Assembly: GCF_028369135.1 (NCBI RefSeq)
Contig: NZ_JAPWHW010000001.1
Location: forward strand, 248,001 to 312,000
From: Roseovarius sp. ZX-A-9
GTDB taxonomy: Bacteria; Pseudomonadota; Alphaproteobacteria; Rhodobacterales; Rhodobacteraceae
Length of the DNA: 64,000 nucleotides
Direction of reading: 5' to 3'
Of the stretch, positions 46,257-55,488 are shown in pieces. The notes beneath the pieces were generated by a model, which saw nothing but the letters and a program-made list of their open reading frames with translations, made no database searches and was not told where the DNA came from. Made by a program: the position numbers and the translations under genes. Each line of letters starts with the position of its first letter. Within the stretch, counting starts at the first letter, position 1.

Positions 46257-47369
46257 TTACTTCGCGAGCCACGCCTGGAATTTGGCGTCGATGTCGTCGC
46301 GGTAGTCAGCCCAGAACTCGTAGTTGTAGAGGAACGTGTTCTTGGCGTTGTTGGGATCGGTCGGCATGTGTGGTCCCATTTCGATGCCCAGATCGGCGTG
46401 CTTACCTACCAGCGGTGCGGAAGACGCGCGCGCCGGACCGTAGCTGATGTACTTGGCTTGATCCGCGAGATGCTGAGTGTCAGTCGTCGCCATGATGAAG
46501 TCCAAGGCACGTGCTTTGCGCTCGTCGCTGAGGCCGGTAGGAATGATCCACCCGTCAAGGTCGAACACCTGCGCGTCCCACATCATCGCGACAGGCTGCT
46601 TCTGCTCTTCGATCACGCTGAACAGACGACCGTTGTAGGTCGAACCCATGAAGACTTCGCCGTCTGCCAGCAGCTGAGGCGTATCCGCGCCAGCCGACCA
46701 CCAAATCACGTCGTCCTTGATGGTCTCAAGCTTGGCCAGTGCCTGCTCTTGACCTTCTTCGGTGCCCAGAACGTCATAGACTTCGTCCTTGGCAACGCCG
46801 TCGCAGAGAAGTGCCCATTCCATGTTGTTGATCGGACGCTTTTCCAGCGAACGCTTGCCCGGATAGGTTTCCAGGTCGAACACGTCGCAGATATCGTCAG
46901 GTGCATCCACGCCTTCAGGCACCATGTCGGTGCGATAACCGAAGGTGGTCGAATAGACGATCTGCGGAATGAAGCAATCGGAGACGAGAAGGTCACCAAA
47001 GTCATCCTCGGCCGACGTGCCATCGGGCGCGGGGGCGAGCATGGTGTCAGGGTCGATTTCCATCGCCAGACCTTCGTCGCACAGACGGATCGCATCTGAG
47101 GCAACCACGTCAACCACGTCCCAAGTGACGTTGCCCGCTTCGTTCATCGCGCGCAGCTTGGCGACTGCTTCAGCCGAGCTTTCGTCGTTGATGATCTTGA
47201 TGCCGGTCTTTGCCATGTAGGGGTCGTGATAGGCCAGCTGTTGCGATTTGGAATAGGCACCACCCCAGCTAACGATTGTCAGCTCGTTGGCCATGTGGGC
47301 ATCCGCCGAGACCATGCCAGCGGCGACCGTAAGCGCCGTGGTGGTCATCAGTGTCTTGGTGAGTTTCAT
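46257..47369 (-). CDS. Pot-type ABC solute-binding protein
   Basis: 370 residues, preceded by AGGGAG. A signal peptide (1-25, MVSADAHM) precedes a two-lobe binding protein of the polyamine (PotD/PotF) class: ELTIVSWGGAYSKSQQLAYHDPYMAKTGIKI, DVVDVVASDAIRLCDEG, YSTTFGYRTDM and FLYNYEFWADYRDDIDAKF. The ligand cannot be read. The neighbourhood (eutB, eutC, doeA) makes ectoine or hydroxyectoine a reasonable alternative to polyamines. Confidence 0.9.
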   Translation of the reverse strand: MKLTKTLMTTTALTVAAGMVSADAHMANELTIVSWGGAYSKSQQLAYHDPYMAKTGIKIINDESSAEAVAKLRAMNEAGNVTWDVVDVVASDAIRLCDEGLAMEIDPDTMLAPAPDGTSAEDDFGDLLVSDCFIPQIVYSTTFGYRTDMVPEGVDAPDDICDVFDLETYPGKRSLEKRPINNMEWALLCDGVAKDEVYDVLGTEEGQEQALAKLETIKDDVIWWSAGADTPQLLADGEVFMGSTYNGRLFSVIEEQKQPVAMMWDAQVFDLDGWIIPTGLSDERKARALDFIMATTDTQHLADQAKYISYGPARASSAPLVGKHADLGIEMGPHMPTDPNNAKNTFLYNYEFWADYRDDIDAKFQAWLAK

Positions 47370-47481
47370 ACAAATTTCTCCCTAGTGAGACCCGTTGTTT
47401 ACGAAGGAGGGCCCGGCCACGGGCGAGGCAGTGTGGCCCCCTGTTCATCGGGCCCCGGAGGGCCGCGATATTTCTAACCTG

Positions 47482-48582
47482 TCACGCATCCAGCGCGCGG
47501 CAATCCTCTGGGAGCCAACCGATCTCGATCTGCTCTCCGGGCTGCATGCGCCGCTGGTCAGGTGCGTTGCGCGTCTTGACGATAAACTCGTCATTGCCGC
47601 CGACACGCAGGCGGGTACGGAAGATGTCACCCATATAGATGAATTCCAGCACTTCAGCCTTGAGCGTATGCGCGCCCGGCTTCAGCCGGCTCTGGTCAAC
47701 CTCAACACGTTCCGGCCGGATCGACACCCGTGTACGTGCGCCCACTTCGCTCACGTTCACCGGTTTGGCGTCGATCAGCGCGCCGCCATCCAGTTCGACC
47801 AATGCGGTGCCGCCTTTGATCTCCCTGACAACGCCGAGCATCGTGTTGTTCTCGCCGATGAACTGCGCGACGAAACTGTTGTCGGGTTCTTCATAGAGCT
47901 TGTCGGGCGGGTCGATCTGCTGAATGCGGCCATCGTCGAATACCGCAACGCGGTCCGACATTGTCAGCGCCTCGGTCTGGTCGTGGGTCACATAAACCGT
48001 GGTGATCCCGAGGTTATGGGCCAGATCGGTGATCTCGAACTGCATCTTTTCCCGCAGCTGCTTGTCGAGCGCGCCGAGCGGTTCGTCCATCAGGACCAAC
48101 TCGGGCTCAAACACCAAAGCGCGCGCCAATGCGACACGCTGCTGCTGACCACCGGAGAGCTGTGCAGGACGGCGCCCGCCAAAATCGCCCATCTCGACCA
48201 TCTCGAGCGCGCGCCTGACCTTGGCTTCGCGGTCGGATTTCCCCATCTTGCGCACTTCCAGCGGAAAGCTGAGGTTTTCGGCGATCGTCATGTGCGGAAA
48301 CAGGGCGTAGTTCTGGAAGACCATGCCGATGCCGCGCTTGTGCGGCGGGATGTTGTTGATCGACGTGCCACCGAGGCGAATATCGCCATGTGTTGCCACC
48401 TCGAACCCGGCCAGCATCATCAGGCAAGTTGTCTTACCCGAGCCTGAGGGCCCCAACATTGTCAAGAATTCGCCGCGCGGTACCGACAGGTTCAAATCTT
48501 TGACGACGAGTGTTTCGCCATCATAGCTTTTTTGGACGCGCTCAAATTCGACGAACGCATCATCGTTGTTTTTTTCCGCCAA
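47482..48582 (-). CDS. Pot-type ABC transporter ATP-binding protein
   Basis: 366 residues starting at TTG 48582 (GGGAG upstream). Walker A GPSGSGKTTCLMML (about 39-52), Q-loop FQNYALFPHM, signature LSGGQQQRVALARALVFEPELVLMDEPLGALD, and the His in VYVTHDQTEAL. A C-terminal TOBE domain (about 285-366) has VSIRPERVEV and DIFRTRLRVGG. First gene of the ATPase, binding protein, DUF1330 and two-permease operon. Confidence 0.93.
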   Translation of the reverse strand: MAEKNNDDAFVEFERVQKSYDGETLVVKDLNLSVPRGEFLTMLGPSGSGKTTCLMMLAGFEVATHGDIRLGGTSINNIPPHKRGIGMVFQNYALFPHMTIAENLSFPLEVRKMGKSDREAKVRRALEMVEMGDFGGRRPAQLSGGQQQRVALARALVFEPELVLMDEPLGALDKQLREKMQFEITDLAHNLGITTVYVTHDQTEALTMSDRVAVFDDGRIQQIDPPDKLYEEPDNSFVAQFIGENNTMLGVVREIKGGTALVELDGGALIDAKPVNVSEVGARTRVSIRPERVEVDQSRLKPGAHTLKAEVLEFIYMGDIFRTRLRVGGNDEFIVKTRNAPDQRRMQPGEQIEIGWLPEDCRALDA

Positions 48583-48715
48583 AATCGGCTCCCTGAGTTT
48601 TTTTATTCGCAGTTTTTCCTGCGTGCATCCCGCAGTAAATCCACATCACAGTCACGATGCAAGCAATAAGCGGTGTTTTTCGTACGGATTGCGACGTTCA
48701 TTGGCAAATATTCGG

Positions 48716-48742
48716 CTTGGCGCGCCCAAAAGGCGCGCCAAG
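48716..48742 (-). terminator. Stem-loop after the DoeD-type aminotransferase gene
   Basis: CTTGGCGCGCC and GGCGCGCCAAG form a perfect 11-bp stem with loop caaaa, 7 bp past the gene end on the minus strand. It has no T tract, so it is a weak or Rho-assisted terminator, or a 3' end stabiliser. Confidence 0.55.
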
Positions 48743-48748
48743 TAATCA

Positions 48749-50116
48749 TCACAGGACCCGGCCAACGGCCTCTACGGTTTTGCTCACAACTTCGTCGGCC
48801 TCTGCGCGGCTAAGGCAGAATGGCGGCGCGAAGCCCAGGATGTCACCTTGGGGCATGGCCCGTCCGATCACGCCCAGATCCGCCAGCGCCCCGGCGATCC
48901 GCGGCCCGACCTTTTCGCTTGGATCATAAAAGACCCGGTCGCCCCGGTCCTTGACGAATTCCACGGCGCAGAGCATCCCCTCGCCCCGGATTTCACCGAC
49001 CTGCGGGTGATCGCCCAGCGCGTCGCGCATTGTGGAATTGAGGTAGCCACCGATTTCGCGGTTGTTCTCGATCAGCTTCAGATCATCGAGCAGTTTGAGG
49101 TTGGCCACACCGGCCGCAGCCCCGATGGGGTGCGCCGAATAGGTCCAGCCGTGGCCAATCGGGCCGTTCTCGTCGGTGCCCTGTTCCAGCACTTTCCACA
49201 TCCGGTCAGAGACGATGGAGCCGGACAGGGGTGCATAGGCCGAAGTCAGGCCCTTGGCGATGGTGATGAGGTCAGGTTTGATCCCGTAATGGTCCGAACC
49301 CATCATCGTGCCCAGTCGGCCAAAGCCGGTCACAACCTCGTCAGCGACAAGCAGGATGTCATGCTTGTCCAGCACCGCCTGAATCGCGGGCCAATAACCT
49401 GCGGGCGGCGGAACGATACCGCCCGTACCCAGCACCGGCTCTCCGATGAATGCGGCGATGGTGTCGGCACCTTCGCGTGCGATCATCTCTTCCAGCTTGG
49501 CGACGCAATGGGCGACGAACTGTTCCTCTGTCTGGTCCAGATCATCACGGCGGAAGTAATACGGCGCTTCGGTATGCAGCACCCCTTCCAGCGGTAGATC
49601 GAATTTCTTGTGGAAAAGCTCGAGCCCGGTCAGCGAACCGGTCATCAGGCCAGAGCCGTGATACCCGCGCCAGCGGCTGATGATCTTCTTCTTCTCGGGG
49701 CGCCCGAGGATATTGTTGTAATACCAGATCAGCTTGATGTTGGTTTCATTCGCGTCCGATCCCGACTGACCGAAATATACTTTGCTCATGTGATCGGGCG
49801 CACGATCCAGAACCATCTTGGCCAGGGTGATGGAGGCCTCGGTGCCGTGGCCGACATAGGCATGGTAATAGGCCAGTTCGTGTGCCTGTTTCGCAATCGC
49901 CTCGGCGATCTCGGTACGGCCATATCCGACATTGACACAGTAGAGGCCAGCAAAGGCATCCAGATGCTTGTTCCCGTCGCGGTCCTCGATATGGCATCCC
50001 GACGCGCCGCTGATGATGCGGCTTTGCAGTTCGCCACGGGCGAATTGCGCCAGGTGGGTCGAGGGATGGAAAAAATTCTCGCGATCCCATTCGGCGAGTT
50101 GATCGTTGCGCAGCAT
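48749..50116 (-). CDS. Class III aminotransferase, DoeD candidate
   Basis: 455 residues from ATG 50116 (CAGGAG upstream). Fold-type I class III features: GCHIEDRDGNKHLDAFAGLYCVNVGYG, GQSGSDANETNIKLIWYYNN, YHGSGLMTGS, EPVLGTGGIVPPPAGYW, and PLP Lys in ITIAKGLTSAYAPLSGSIVS. In ectoine degradation DoeD is an L-2,4-diaminobutyrate transaminase of this class. Position directly after the Lrp-type gene and eutC supports that role; putrescine- or taurine-pyruvate transaminase remain possible. Confidence 0.82.
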   Translation of the reverse strand: MLRNDQLAEWDRENFFHPSTHLAQFARGELQSRIISGASGCHIEDRDGNKHLDAFAGLYCVNVGYGRTEIAEAIAKQAHELAYYHAYVGHGTEASITLAKMVLDRAPDHMSKVYFGQSGSDANETNIKLIWYYNNILGRPEKKKIISRWRGYHGSGLMTGSLTGLELFHKKFDLPLEGVLHTEAPYYFRRDDLDQTEEQFVAHCVAKLEEMIAREGADTIAAFIGEPVLGTGGIVPPPAGYWPAIQAVLDKHDILLVADEVVTGFGRLGTMMGSDHYGIKPDLITIAKGLTSAYAPLSGSIVSDRMWKVLEQGTDENGPIGHGWTYSAHPIGAAAGVANLKLLDDLKLIENNREIGGYLNSTMRDALGDHPQVGEIRGEGMLCAVEFVKDRGDRVFYDPSEKVGPRIAGALADLGVIGRAMPQGDILGFAPPFCLSRAEADEVVSKTVEAVGRVL

Positions 50117-50236
50117 CTTTTTCTTACTCCTGAAACATCTTGGCCGGGCCTGTCCCCGGCGTCTTTGGGCGAAACATGCCCCAAATGGGTCAGCCTGTGT
50201 CACTGAAATCCCGGCATTCCCCAGAAGATTATTCTG

Positions 50237-50719
50237 TCAGTCGAGATCCAGCACCGCCGCAATGGGTGGCACCGGGTCATCTTTGACGGTTTTCGTCACG
50301 ATATAGGTGAAATAGCGTGACAGGCCGATCCGCGCCTCCAGCATCGAGTCGATCAGACGCTGATAGCTGTCGATGTCGCGCGTCACCACATGCAGCAGAT
50401 AGTCATAGCCACCGCCCAACGCCCAGCAGCCGGTGACCTCGGTATACCGCGCCATCGCCGCCTCGAAGATCCGAAAGGCCGCAGCGGTGTGGTCGCTCAG
50501 CTCTGTAGTGACGAACACCTCCACATGCGGCCCGAGCTTGCGCAGGCTGATATGGGCATGGATACCGTCGATGATGCCGGCCTCCTGCAGCTTGCGCACC
50601 CGTTCCCAACAGGGGCTGGCCGAAAGGCCCACGGTTTCGGCCAATGCCGCGTTGGTCATGCGCCCGTCTCTTGCCAGAGCGCGCAGAATGTCGATGTCGC
50701 GAGCGTCAAGGCGCATCAT
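50237..50719 (-). CDS. Lrp/AsnC-family regulator, DoeX candidate
   Basis: 160 residues. The helix-turn-helix is LDARDIDILRALARDGRMTNAALAETVGLSASPCWERVRKLQEAGIIDGIHA; the ligand-binding RAM domain (about 75-155) has VEVFVTTELSDH and VTGCWALGGGYDYLLHVVTRDIDSYQ. DoeX, an AsnC-type activator sensing ectoine breakdown intermediates, sits in the same place in ectoine clusters. It is 3 bp downstream of eutC. Confidence 0.86.
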   Translation of the reverse strand: MMRLDARDIDILRALARDGRMTNAALAETVGLSASPCWERVRKLQEAGIIDGIHAHISLRKLGPHVEVFVTTELSDHTAAAFRIFEAAMARYTEVTGCWALGGGYDYLLHVVTRDIDSYQRLIDSMLEARIGLSRYFTYIVTKTVKDDPVPPIAAVLDLD

Positions 50720-50722
50720 GTG

Positions 50723-51715
50723 TCAGGTCCTGATCATTGTGCCGATGTCCGCGCTGCCCAGCACGTCCATCACATGCGTAGCAATCGCGGTGTCCTGCGC
50801 GCCGGTGCCGGTCAGGTCACAGATCGTGACCTGCTCCTCTTCGGTGCGCCCCTCAAGTTCGCCCATGATCACCTGCCCCAACTCGGGCGGATCAGGTCGA
50901 TCCCACAGCCCTGCCTCAACCGCACCGCGCAGCTCGCCCAAGCTACGGCATTGACTGACGCGGTCGCAGTAATAGGCATCTGCCGCCACCAGAGCCTCGG
51001 GCGAGATTTCGGTCTTGCCCTCGGCGTCCGATCCCATCGCGGTGATGTGCAGGCAAGGGTGTAGCATGTCGGCGGTGATCAGCGGCGTGCGGCTGGGTGT
51101 CGTGGTGATGACCAACTGGCAACGCGCAACCAGATCCGCGGGATCGGTAATGGCATGGACGGGCACGCCCAGTGTATCGGTCATCTCGCGGGCGCAAGAC
51201 TCGGCCTTGGCCGGGTCGCGGCCCCATATCAGCGCTGCCTCGAACGGGCGCGCCAAATGTGCGGCCTGCAGTTGCAGCCGCGCCTGAAGGCCGGTGCCCA
51301 GCACACCCGCAGTACGCACACCGACCGGCGCCAGATGCATCGCGGCCACGCCGCCTGCCGCCGCGGTGCGGATATCGGTCAGATACCCGTTGTCCAGCAG
51401 CACTGCCTCGACCTGTCCCGTCTTGGCCGAGAAAACCATCATCAGCCCCCCGAGGCTGGGCAATCCCAATGCGGCATTCCCGAAAAACCCTGTGCTGGCC
51501 TTCAGCGCGAACCGTTCCAGCCCGTCGATATAGGCGGTTTTCACATCGAATTCGCCGCCGACCTTCTCCAGATCCATCGACAGGATGGGCGGCATGATGA
51601 CAGCCCCCCTTGCCAGCGCTGCAAAAGCGCGCTCGACGATCTGGACCGTCCCCATATCGAGGCGAACCGCCCCGCGCAATTGGGTTTCGGTCAGGATGCG
51701 AATGTCGTGAGGCAT
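50723..51715 (-). CDS. eutC: Ectoine utilization protein EutC (ornithine cyclodeaminase family)
   Basis: 330 residues, full length for the OCD/mu-crystallin family. ILTETQLRGAVRLDMGTVQIVERAFAALARG starts it; the NAD-binding part has GVLGTGLQARLQLQAAHL and ALIWGRDPAKAESCA; TTTPSRTPLI follows. EutC acts with EutB in turning hydroxyectoine into ectoine. The start lies 47 bp after eutB. A GTACGG element precedes it. Confidence 0.88.
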   Translation of the reverse strand: MPHDIRILTETQLRGAVRLDMGTVQIVERAFAALARGAVIMPPILSMDLEKVGGEFDVKTAYIDGLERFALKASTGFFGNAALGLPSLGGLMMVFSAKTGQVEAVLLDNGYLTDIRTAAAGGVAAMHLAPVGVRTAGVLGTGLQARLQLQAAHLARPFEAALIWGRDPAKAESCAREMTDTLGVPVHAITDPADLVARCQLVITTTPSRTPLITADMLHPCLHITAMGSDAEGKTEISPEALVAADAYYCDRVSQCRSLGELRGAVEAGLWDRPDPPELGQVIMGELEGRTEEEQVTICDLTGTGAQDTAIATHVMDVLGSADIGTMIRT

Positions 51716-51760
51716 GAAGCGTGTTTTCCTTCAGGGAGTAAATTTTTTGTACGGCCCGGA

Positions 51761-52768
51761 TCATGATGTGCCCTTATACACCTGCCCGGGCAGATGAAGA
51801 TCACCAAGGGTCACATCCTGCCCCGCCATGATCCTTGCGTGCATATCCATGTCCATGTTCCGACCAGTGATGATCGTCGCGGCAGGCCCGTCCAGCGCCA
51901 CCTTACCGTTCAACAACGCCGCGATGCCGACGACGCAGGCACCTTCGGCAACGATGCGATCCTCATAGTAAAGCGCCTGCATGGCGTGATAGATTTCGGC
52001 CTCAGAAACCAGGATAACATCATCCAGCAAATCACGGCACATCGCAAAGCTCAGCTTGTTATCCATGCCGATGCCGCCACCGAGACTGTCAGCAAGAGAT
52101 GCACGCTCGACCACCTCGACCGGATGCCCGGCCTTCAGGCTGTCATGCATTGCCGCACCGCGATCCATCGTCAGGCCGATAATGCGGATATCGGGGCTGA
52201 TGCGGCGTGCGGCCAGCGCGACACCAGCGGCCAGCCCGCCGCCCGACAACGGAATCAGCAGCGTGCGCAGATCGGGCCGTGCCGCCAGCAATTCCAGACC
52301 GATGGTGCCCTGCCCTGCGATCACATGCGGATCATCGAAGGGCGAGATTTCGGTCAGCCCCTCCTCGGCCACAAGGCGCTGCGCCTCGGCCAGTGCCTCG
52401 TCCTGACTGCTGCCGCAGATGCGGACCTCGGCGCCCAATGCCTTGATTCCGTTCACCTTGGCCTCTGGCACCAGGTTGGACATGCAGATCACCGCCCGCA
52501 ATCCGCGTTGCTGCGCCGCATAGGCAACACCGCGCCCGTGATTGCCGGTCGAACAGCAGGTCACGCCCTGCGCCCCGTCCAAAGCAGCCACGGCATTGAG
52601 CGCGCCGCGCAGCTTGAAGGCGCCGATGGGCTGGATGTTCTCCAGCTTCAGCAGCACTTCGTGCCCGGTATGCGCTGTCAGAAACGGCGACGGCACCAGC
52701 GGCGTGTGGTCCGCCACGCCCGTGATCACGCGGGCAGCGGCAAGGATATCGGCAAGGGTGGGCTGCAT
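51761..52768 (-). CDS. eutB: Hydroxyectoine utilization dehydratase EutB
   Basis: 335 residues from ATG 52768. A threonine-dehydratase-type PLP enzyme: LKLENIQPIGAFKLRGALNAV (PLP Lys), CCSTGNHGRGVAYAAQQRG, and PLSGGGLAAGVALAAR for phosphate binding. There is no regulatory ACT domain. Beside EutC and the divergent DoeA, EutB is the expected identity; a catabolic threonine or serine dehydratase is the alternative. The 137-bp gap to doeA holds both promoters. Confidence 0.88.
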   Translation of the reverse strand: MQPTLADILAAARVITGVADHTPLVPSPFLTAHTGHEVLLKLENIQPIGAFKLRGALNAVAALDGAQGVTCCSTGNHGRGVAYAAQQRGLRAVICMSNLVPEAKVNGIKALGAEVRICGSSQDEALAEAQRLVAEEGLTEISPFDDPHVIAGQGTIGLELLAARPDLRTLLIPLSGGGLAAGVALAARRISPDIRIIGLTMDRGAAMHDSLKAGHPVEVVERASLADSLGGGIGMDNKLSFAMCRDLLDDVILVSEAEIYHAMQALYYEDRIVAEGACVVGIAALLNGKVALDGPAATIITGRNMDMDMHARIMAGQDVTLGDLHLPGQVYKGTS

Positions 52769-52905
52769 CGCGAGGCGCTCCGGCTGGTTTGGTGCAGTCT
52801 TTGGCTGGTCGCGCGCAAAGGTCAAGCGCAGGGCAGTGCAAAAAGAAGCGTGCAAGCGCCCCTGTCCTGGGGCAGGCTGCGGGCGACAAAGGAGAGGAGA
52901 GAGAT

Positions 52906-54090
52906 ATGATTCACAAGGACCTGCCGTTTTCGACCGCAGAGTTTCAGCGCCGCCTGACCAAGACCCGCAAGGCGATGGAGACCGCGGGGATCGACGTCCT
53001 CTTTGTCACCGACCCGTCCAACCAGAACTGGCTGACCGGCTATGACGGCTGGTCGTTCTATGTGCATCAGGGCGTGCTGGTGTTCCTTGACGAAGATCCG
53101 ATCTGGTGGGGCCGCAGGCAGGACGCGAATGGCGGCGTGCGCACCGTCTGGATGAGCGATGATCGCGTGATGGGGTATCTCGATCACTTCGTGCAATCCA
53201 CGGTACGCCACCCGATGCAGGATCTGGCCGCAAGGTTGAAAGACATGGGCCGGGGCAGCGCGCGGATCGGCGTCGAGATGGACAATTATTATTTCTCGGC
53301 CAAGGCCTATGCGGTGCTGGAGGCCGAACTGGGTGATGCGACGTTCAGCGACGCCACCGCTCTGGTAAACTGGCAGCGCGGCGTGAAGTCCGCCGAAGAG
53401 ATCGCCTATATCCGCAAGGCCGCCGCGATCAGCGAAAAGATCGTCGACGGGCTGCTGGAGCGGGTCGAACCGGGTGTGCCCAAGAACGAGGTCGTGGCCG
53501 AGATCTATCGTGACGCGTTGCGAGGGGTGGATGGCGCCTGGGGTGATTACCCGGCCATCGTGCCGCTGTTGCCCTCGGGTAGCGATGCCGCCGCCCCGCA
53601 TCTGACATGGGACGGGCGGTCATTCGCGACGGGCGAGGCAACTTTCTTTGAAATTTCCGGCTGCTATCGCCGCTACCATGCGCCATTCTGCCGGACGCTT
53701 TTTCTGGGCAAGCCTGACGATTTTCTGCTGCGCGCCGAGGCGGCGCTGGTCGAAGGGCTGGAGGCCGGGCTGGACAAGGCGCGGGCCGGCAACCGGGCCT
53801 GCGATATCGCCAACGCGCTGGCCGCCCCGCTGGAACGCGCCGGAATCGAACGCGGCGCGCGCTGTGGCTATCCCATCGGCCTCAGCTATCCCCCCGACTG
53901 GGGCGAGCGCACCATCAGCCTGCGCTCCGAGGACGAAAGCGTGCTGGAGCCGGGCATGACATTCCACTTCATGCCGGGGCTATGGATGGATGATTGGGGG
54001 CTGGAGATCACCGAAAGCATCCTGATCACAGAGGACGGCCCGTGCGAGACGTTCTGCAACCGACCAAGGAAAATGTTCGTGAAGGACTGA
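52906..54090 (+). CDS. doeA: Ectoine hydrolase
   Basis: 394 residues from ATG 52906, preceded by AAAGGAG. A creatinase/aminopeptidase P (M24) enzyme with segments typical of ectoine hydrolase: PSNQNWLTGYDGWSFYVHQG, YPAIVPLLPSG, PHLTWDGRSFATGEATFFEISGCYRRYHAP, and GYPIGLSYPPDWGER with FHFMPGLWMDDWGLEITESI. DoeA (EutD) opens ectoine to N-alpha-acetyl-diaminobutyrate. It is the key gene that marks this region as ectoine catabolism. Convergent with the M20 gene 34 bp downstream. Confidence 0.94.
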   Translation: MIHKDLPFSTAEFQRRLTKTRKAMETAGIDVLFVTDPSNQNWLTGYDGWSFYVHQGVLVFLDEDPIWWGRRQDANGGVRTVWMSDDRVMGYLDHFVQSTVRHPMQDLAARLKDMGRGSARIGVEMDNYYFSAKAYAVLEAELGDATFSDATALVNWQRGVKSAEEIAYIRKAAAISEKIVDGLLERVEPGVPKNEVVAEIYRDALRGVDGAWGDYPAIVPLLPSGSDAAAPHLTWDGRSFATGEATFFEISGCYRRYHAPFCRTLFLGKPDDFLLRAEAALVEGLEAGLDKARAGNRACDIANALAAPLERAGIERGARCGYPIGLSYPPDWGERTISLRSEDESVLEPGMTFHFMPGLWMDDWGLEITESILITEDGPCETFCNRPRKMFVKD

Positions 54091-54124
54091 CTTTTCGGAT
54101 TGCGGGGTGGTGCGGCACCGGCGT

Positions 54125-55408
54125 CTAGATCGCCTCCACCCCGCACCACTCTGCGATAAACAGCGCCATCGCGCCGGTTATCCGCTTGACCGAGCTCAGG
54201 CTGACGCTTTCGTCGTAGCCGTGGATGTTGCGCGAGATCGGCCCGTAGCAAAGCGCCGGGATCTGGTTGTAGAGCGCATAAACCCGCGTATCGAGATAGG
54301 CCGTCGCGGTGAACGACTGGAGCGGTTCGCCGGTGGCGGCCTCATGCGCGCGCCCCAATGCCGCCTCGGCGTCACTGCCCGGCTCCAGCACGTAGCCCTC
54401 GGCGGTAAAGCCATTGAATGTAACGGTCGGGGGCGTGTTGGACAGGTAGGGATCAGTATGCGCGTAGGCGGCGATGTGGTCTTGTATGATCTGCATCGCC
54501 TCGGCAGCATTCTGGCCGGGATAGAGCGACACGCGACAATCAATCGTGGCCCAGGCAGGCACGGACGACGCCCAGTCACCGCCAGCGATCTTGCCAATGT
54601 TGAGGTTGATCGGGTGGTCATAGGTTTCGAAATACGGATGCGCCGCCTTTTGCGCGTTCCATGCGGTCTCCAACTCTCGCAAAGACTGAACCACGCGATA
54701 AACCGCGTCGATGGCGTTTGCGCCCTCGCCCATTTGGGCCACATGGACCGGAGTACCGTGCACCGTGACCTGAAACCAAACCACGCCGACATTCGCACGC
54801 ACCAGCATCTCGGCCTCGGGTTCGGGGATCAGTACCGCGTCGGCGGTATAGCCGCGCAGAAAGGTCATCAACGCGCCGTTGCCCGTGCTTTCCTCCTCGA
54901 CCACAGACTGAACATAGACCGTGGCCGCCGGTTGCAGCCCGACGCGGCGCAGCGCATCAAGTGCGGCAAGGTTGGCGCCCGACCCGGCCTTCATGTCGCC
55001 CGCGCCACGGCCATACATCCAATCACCGTCGATATGCGCAGAATACGGATCATTCTGCCACATCTCGCGCGGGCCGGTCGGCACCACGTCGAGATGCGCG
55101 TTCAGGATCAGCGAACGGCCCACCTCTTCGCGCGGGTGGTGGATGCCGACGACAATCGGCGCATCCGAATGGGTGTCCGAGAAGGGCGAGCCGCCAGGAT
55201 GGGCGGCGATCGCGTCACGGTCCATGTCAAAGCGATCCACCTTGAGGCCGCGCGCCTGAAACTCGCGGAACACGAGATCCTGAATCGCATGTTCCTGTCC
55301 GCGGACCGAAGGCAGGCGGACCAGTTTTTGCAAGTAAGAAACCTGATCGGCAAAGCCGTCTTCGACCGATTGCAGGATGCGGGCTTTTAACTCTGGGGCG
55401 AGGGACAT
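54125..55408 (-). CDS. M20-family deacylase (ArgE/DapE type)
   Basis: 427 residues from ATG 55408. Zinc ligands and catalytic residues are in place: LILNAHLDVVP, GRGAGDMKAGSGANLAALDAL, and SVVEEESTGNGAL; a late His lies in PISRNIHGYDESVSL. It removes an acyl group from an N-acylated amino acid. Next to doeA it may replace DoeB, which releases acetate from N-alpha-acetyl-diaminobutyrate; the usual DoeB is from the AstE/AspA family and none is seen here. Confidence 0.88.
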   Translation of the reverse strand: MSLAPELKARILQSVEDGFADQVSYLQKLVRLPSVRGQEHAIQDLVFREFQARGLKVDRFDMDRDAIAAHPGGSPFSDTHSDAPIVVGIHHPREEVGRSLILNAHLDVVPTGPREMWQNDPYSAHIDGDWMYGRGAGDMKAGSGANLAALDALRRVGLQPAATVYVQSVVEEESTGNGALMTFLRGYTADAVLIPEPEAEMLVRANVGVVWFQVTVHGTPVHVAQMGEGANAIDAVYRVVQSLRELETAWNAQKAAHPYFETYDHPINLNIGKIAGGDWASSVPAWATIDCRVSLYPGQNAAEAMQIIQDHIAAYAHTDPYLSNTPPTVTFNGFTAEGYVLEPGSDAEAALGRAHEAATGEPLQSFTATAYLDTRVYALYNQIPALCYGPISRNIHGYDESVSLSSVKRITGAMALFIAEWCGVEAI

Positions 55409-55488
55409 GGCGGGCGCTTTCTCTGACTGTGTCAGAGTAGCGTAGAACGTGGCCCGGAACGATTGCAACGCAAGCCGTGCGAAGAAGG

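Noticed and set aside
54101..54144. GC-rich inverted repeat between doeA and the M20 gene as a terminator
   Set aside because: The loop is 25 bases, it reaches into the M20 coding end, and no T tract follows on either strand.
54107..55390. A 427-codon plus-strand frame opposite the M20 gene
   Set aside because: The M20 zinc motifs are on the minus strand; this is its shadow.
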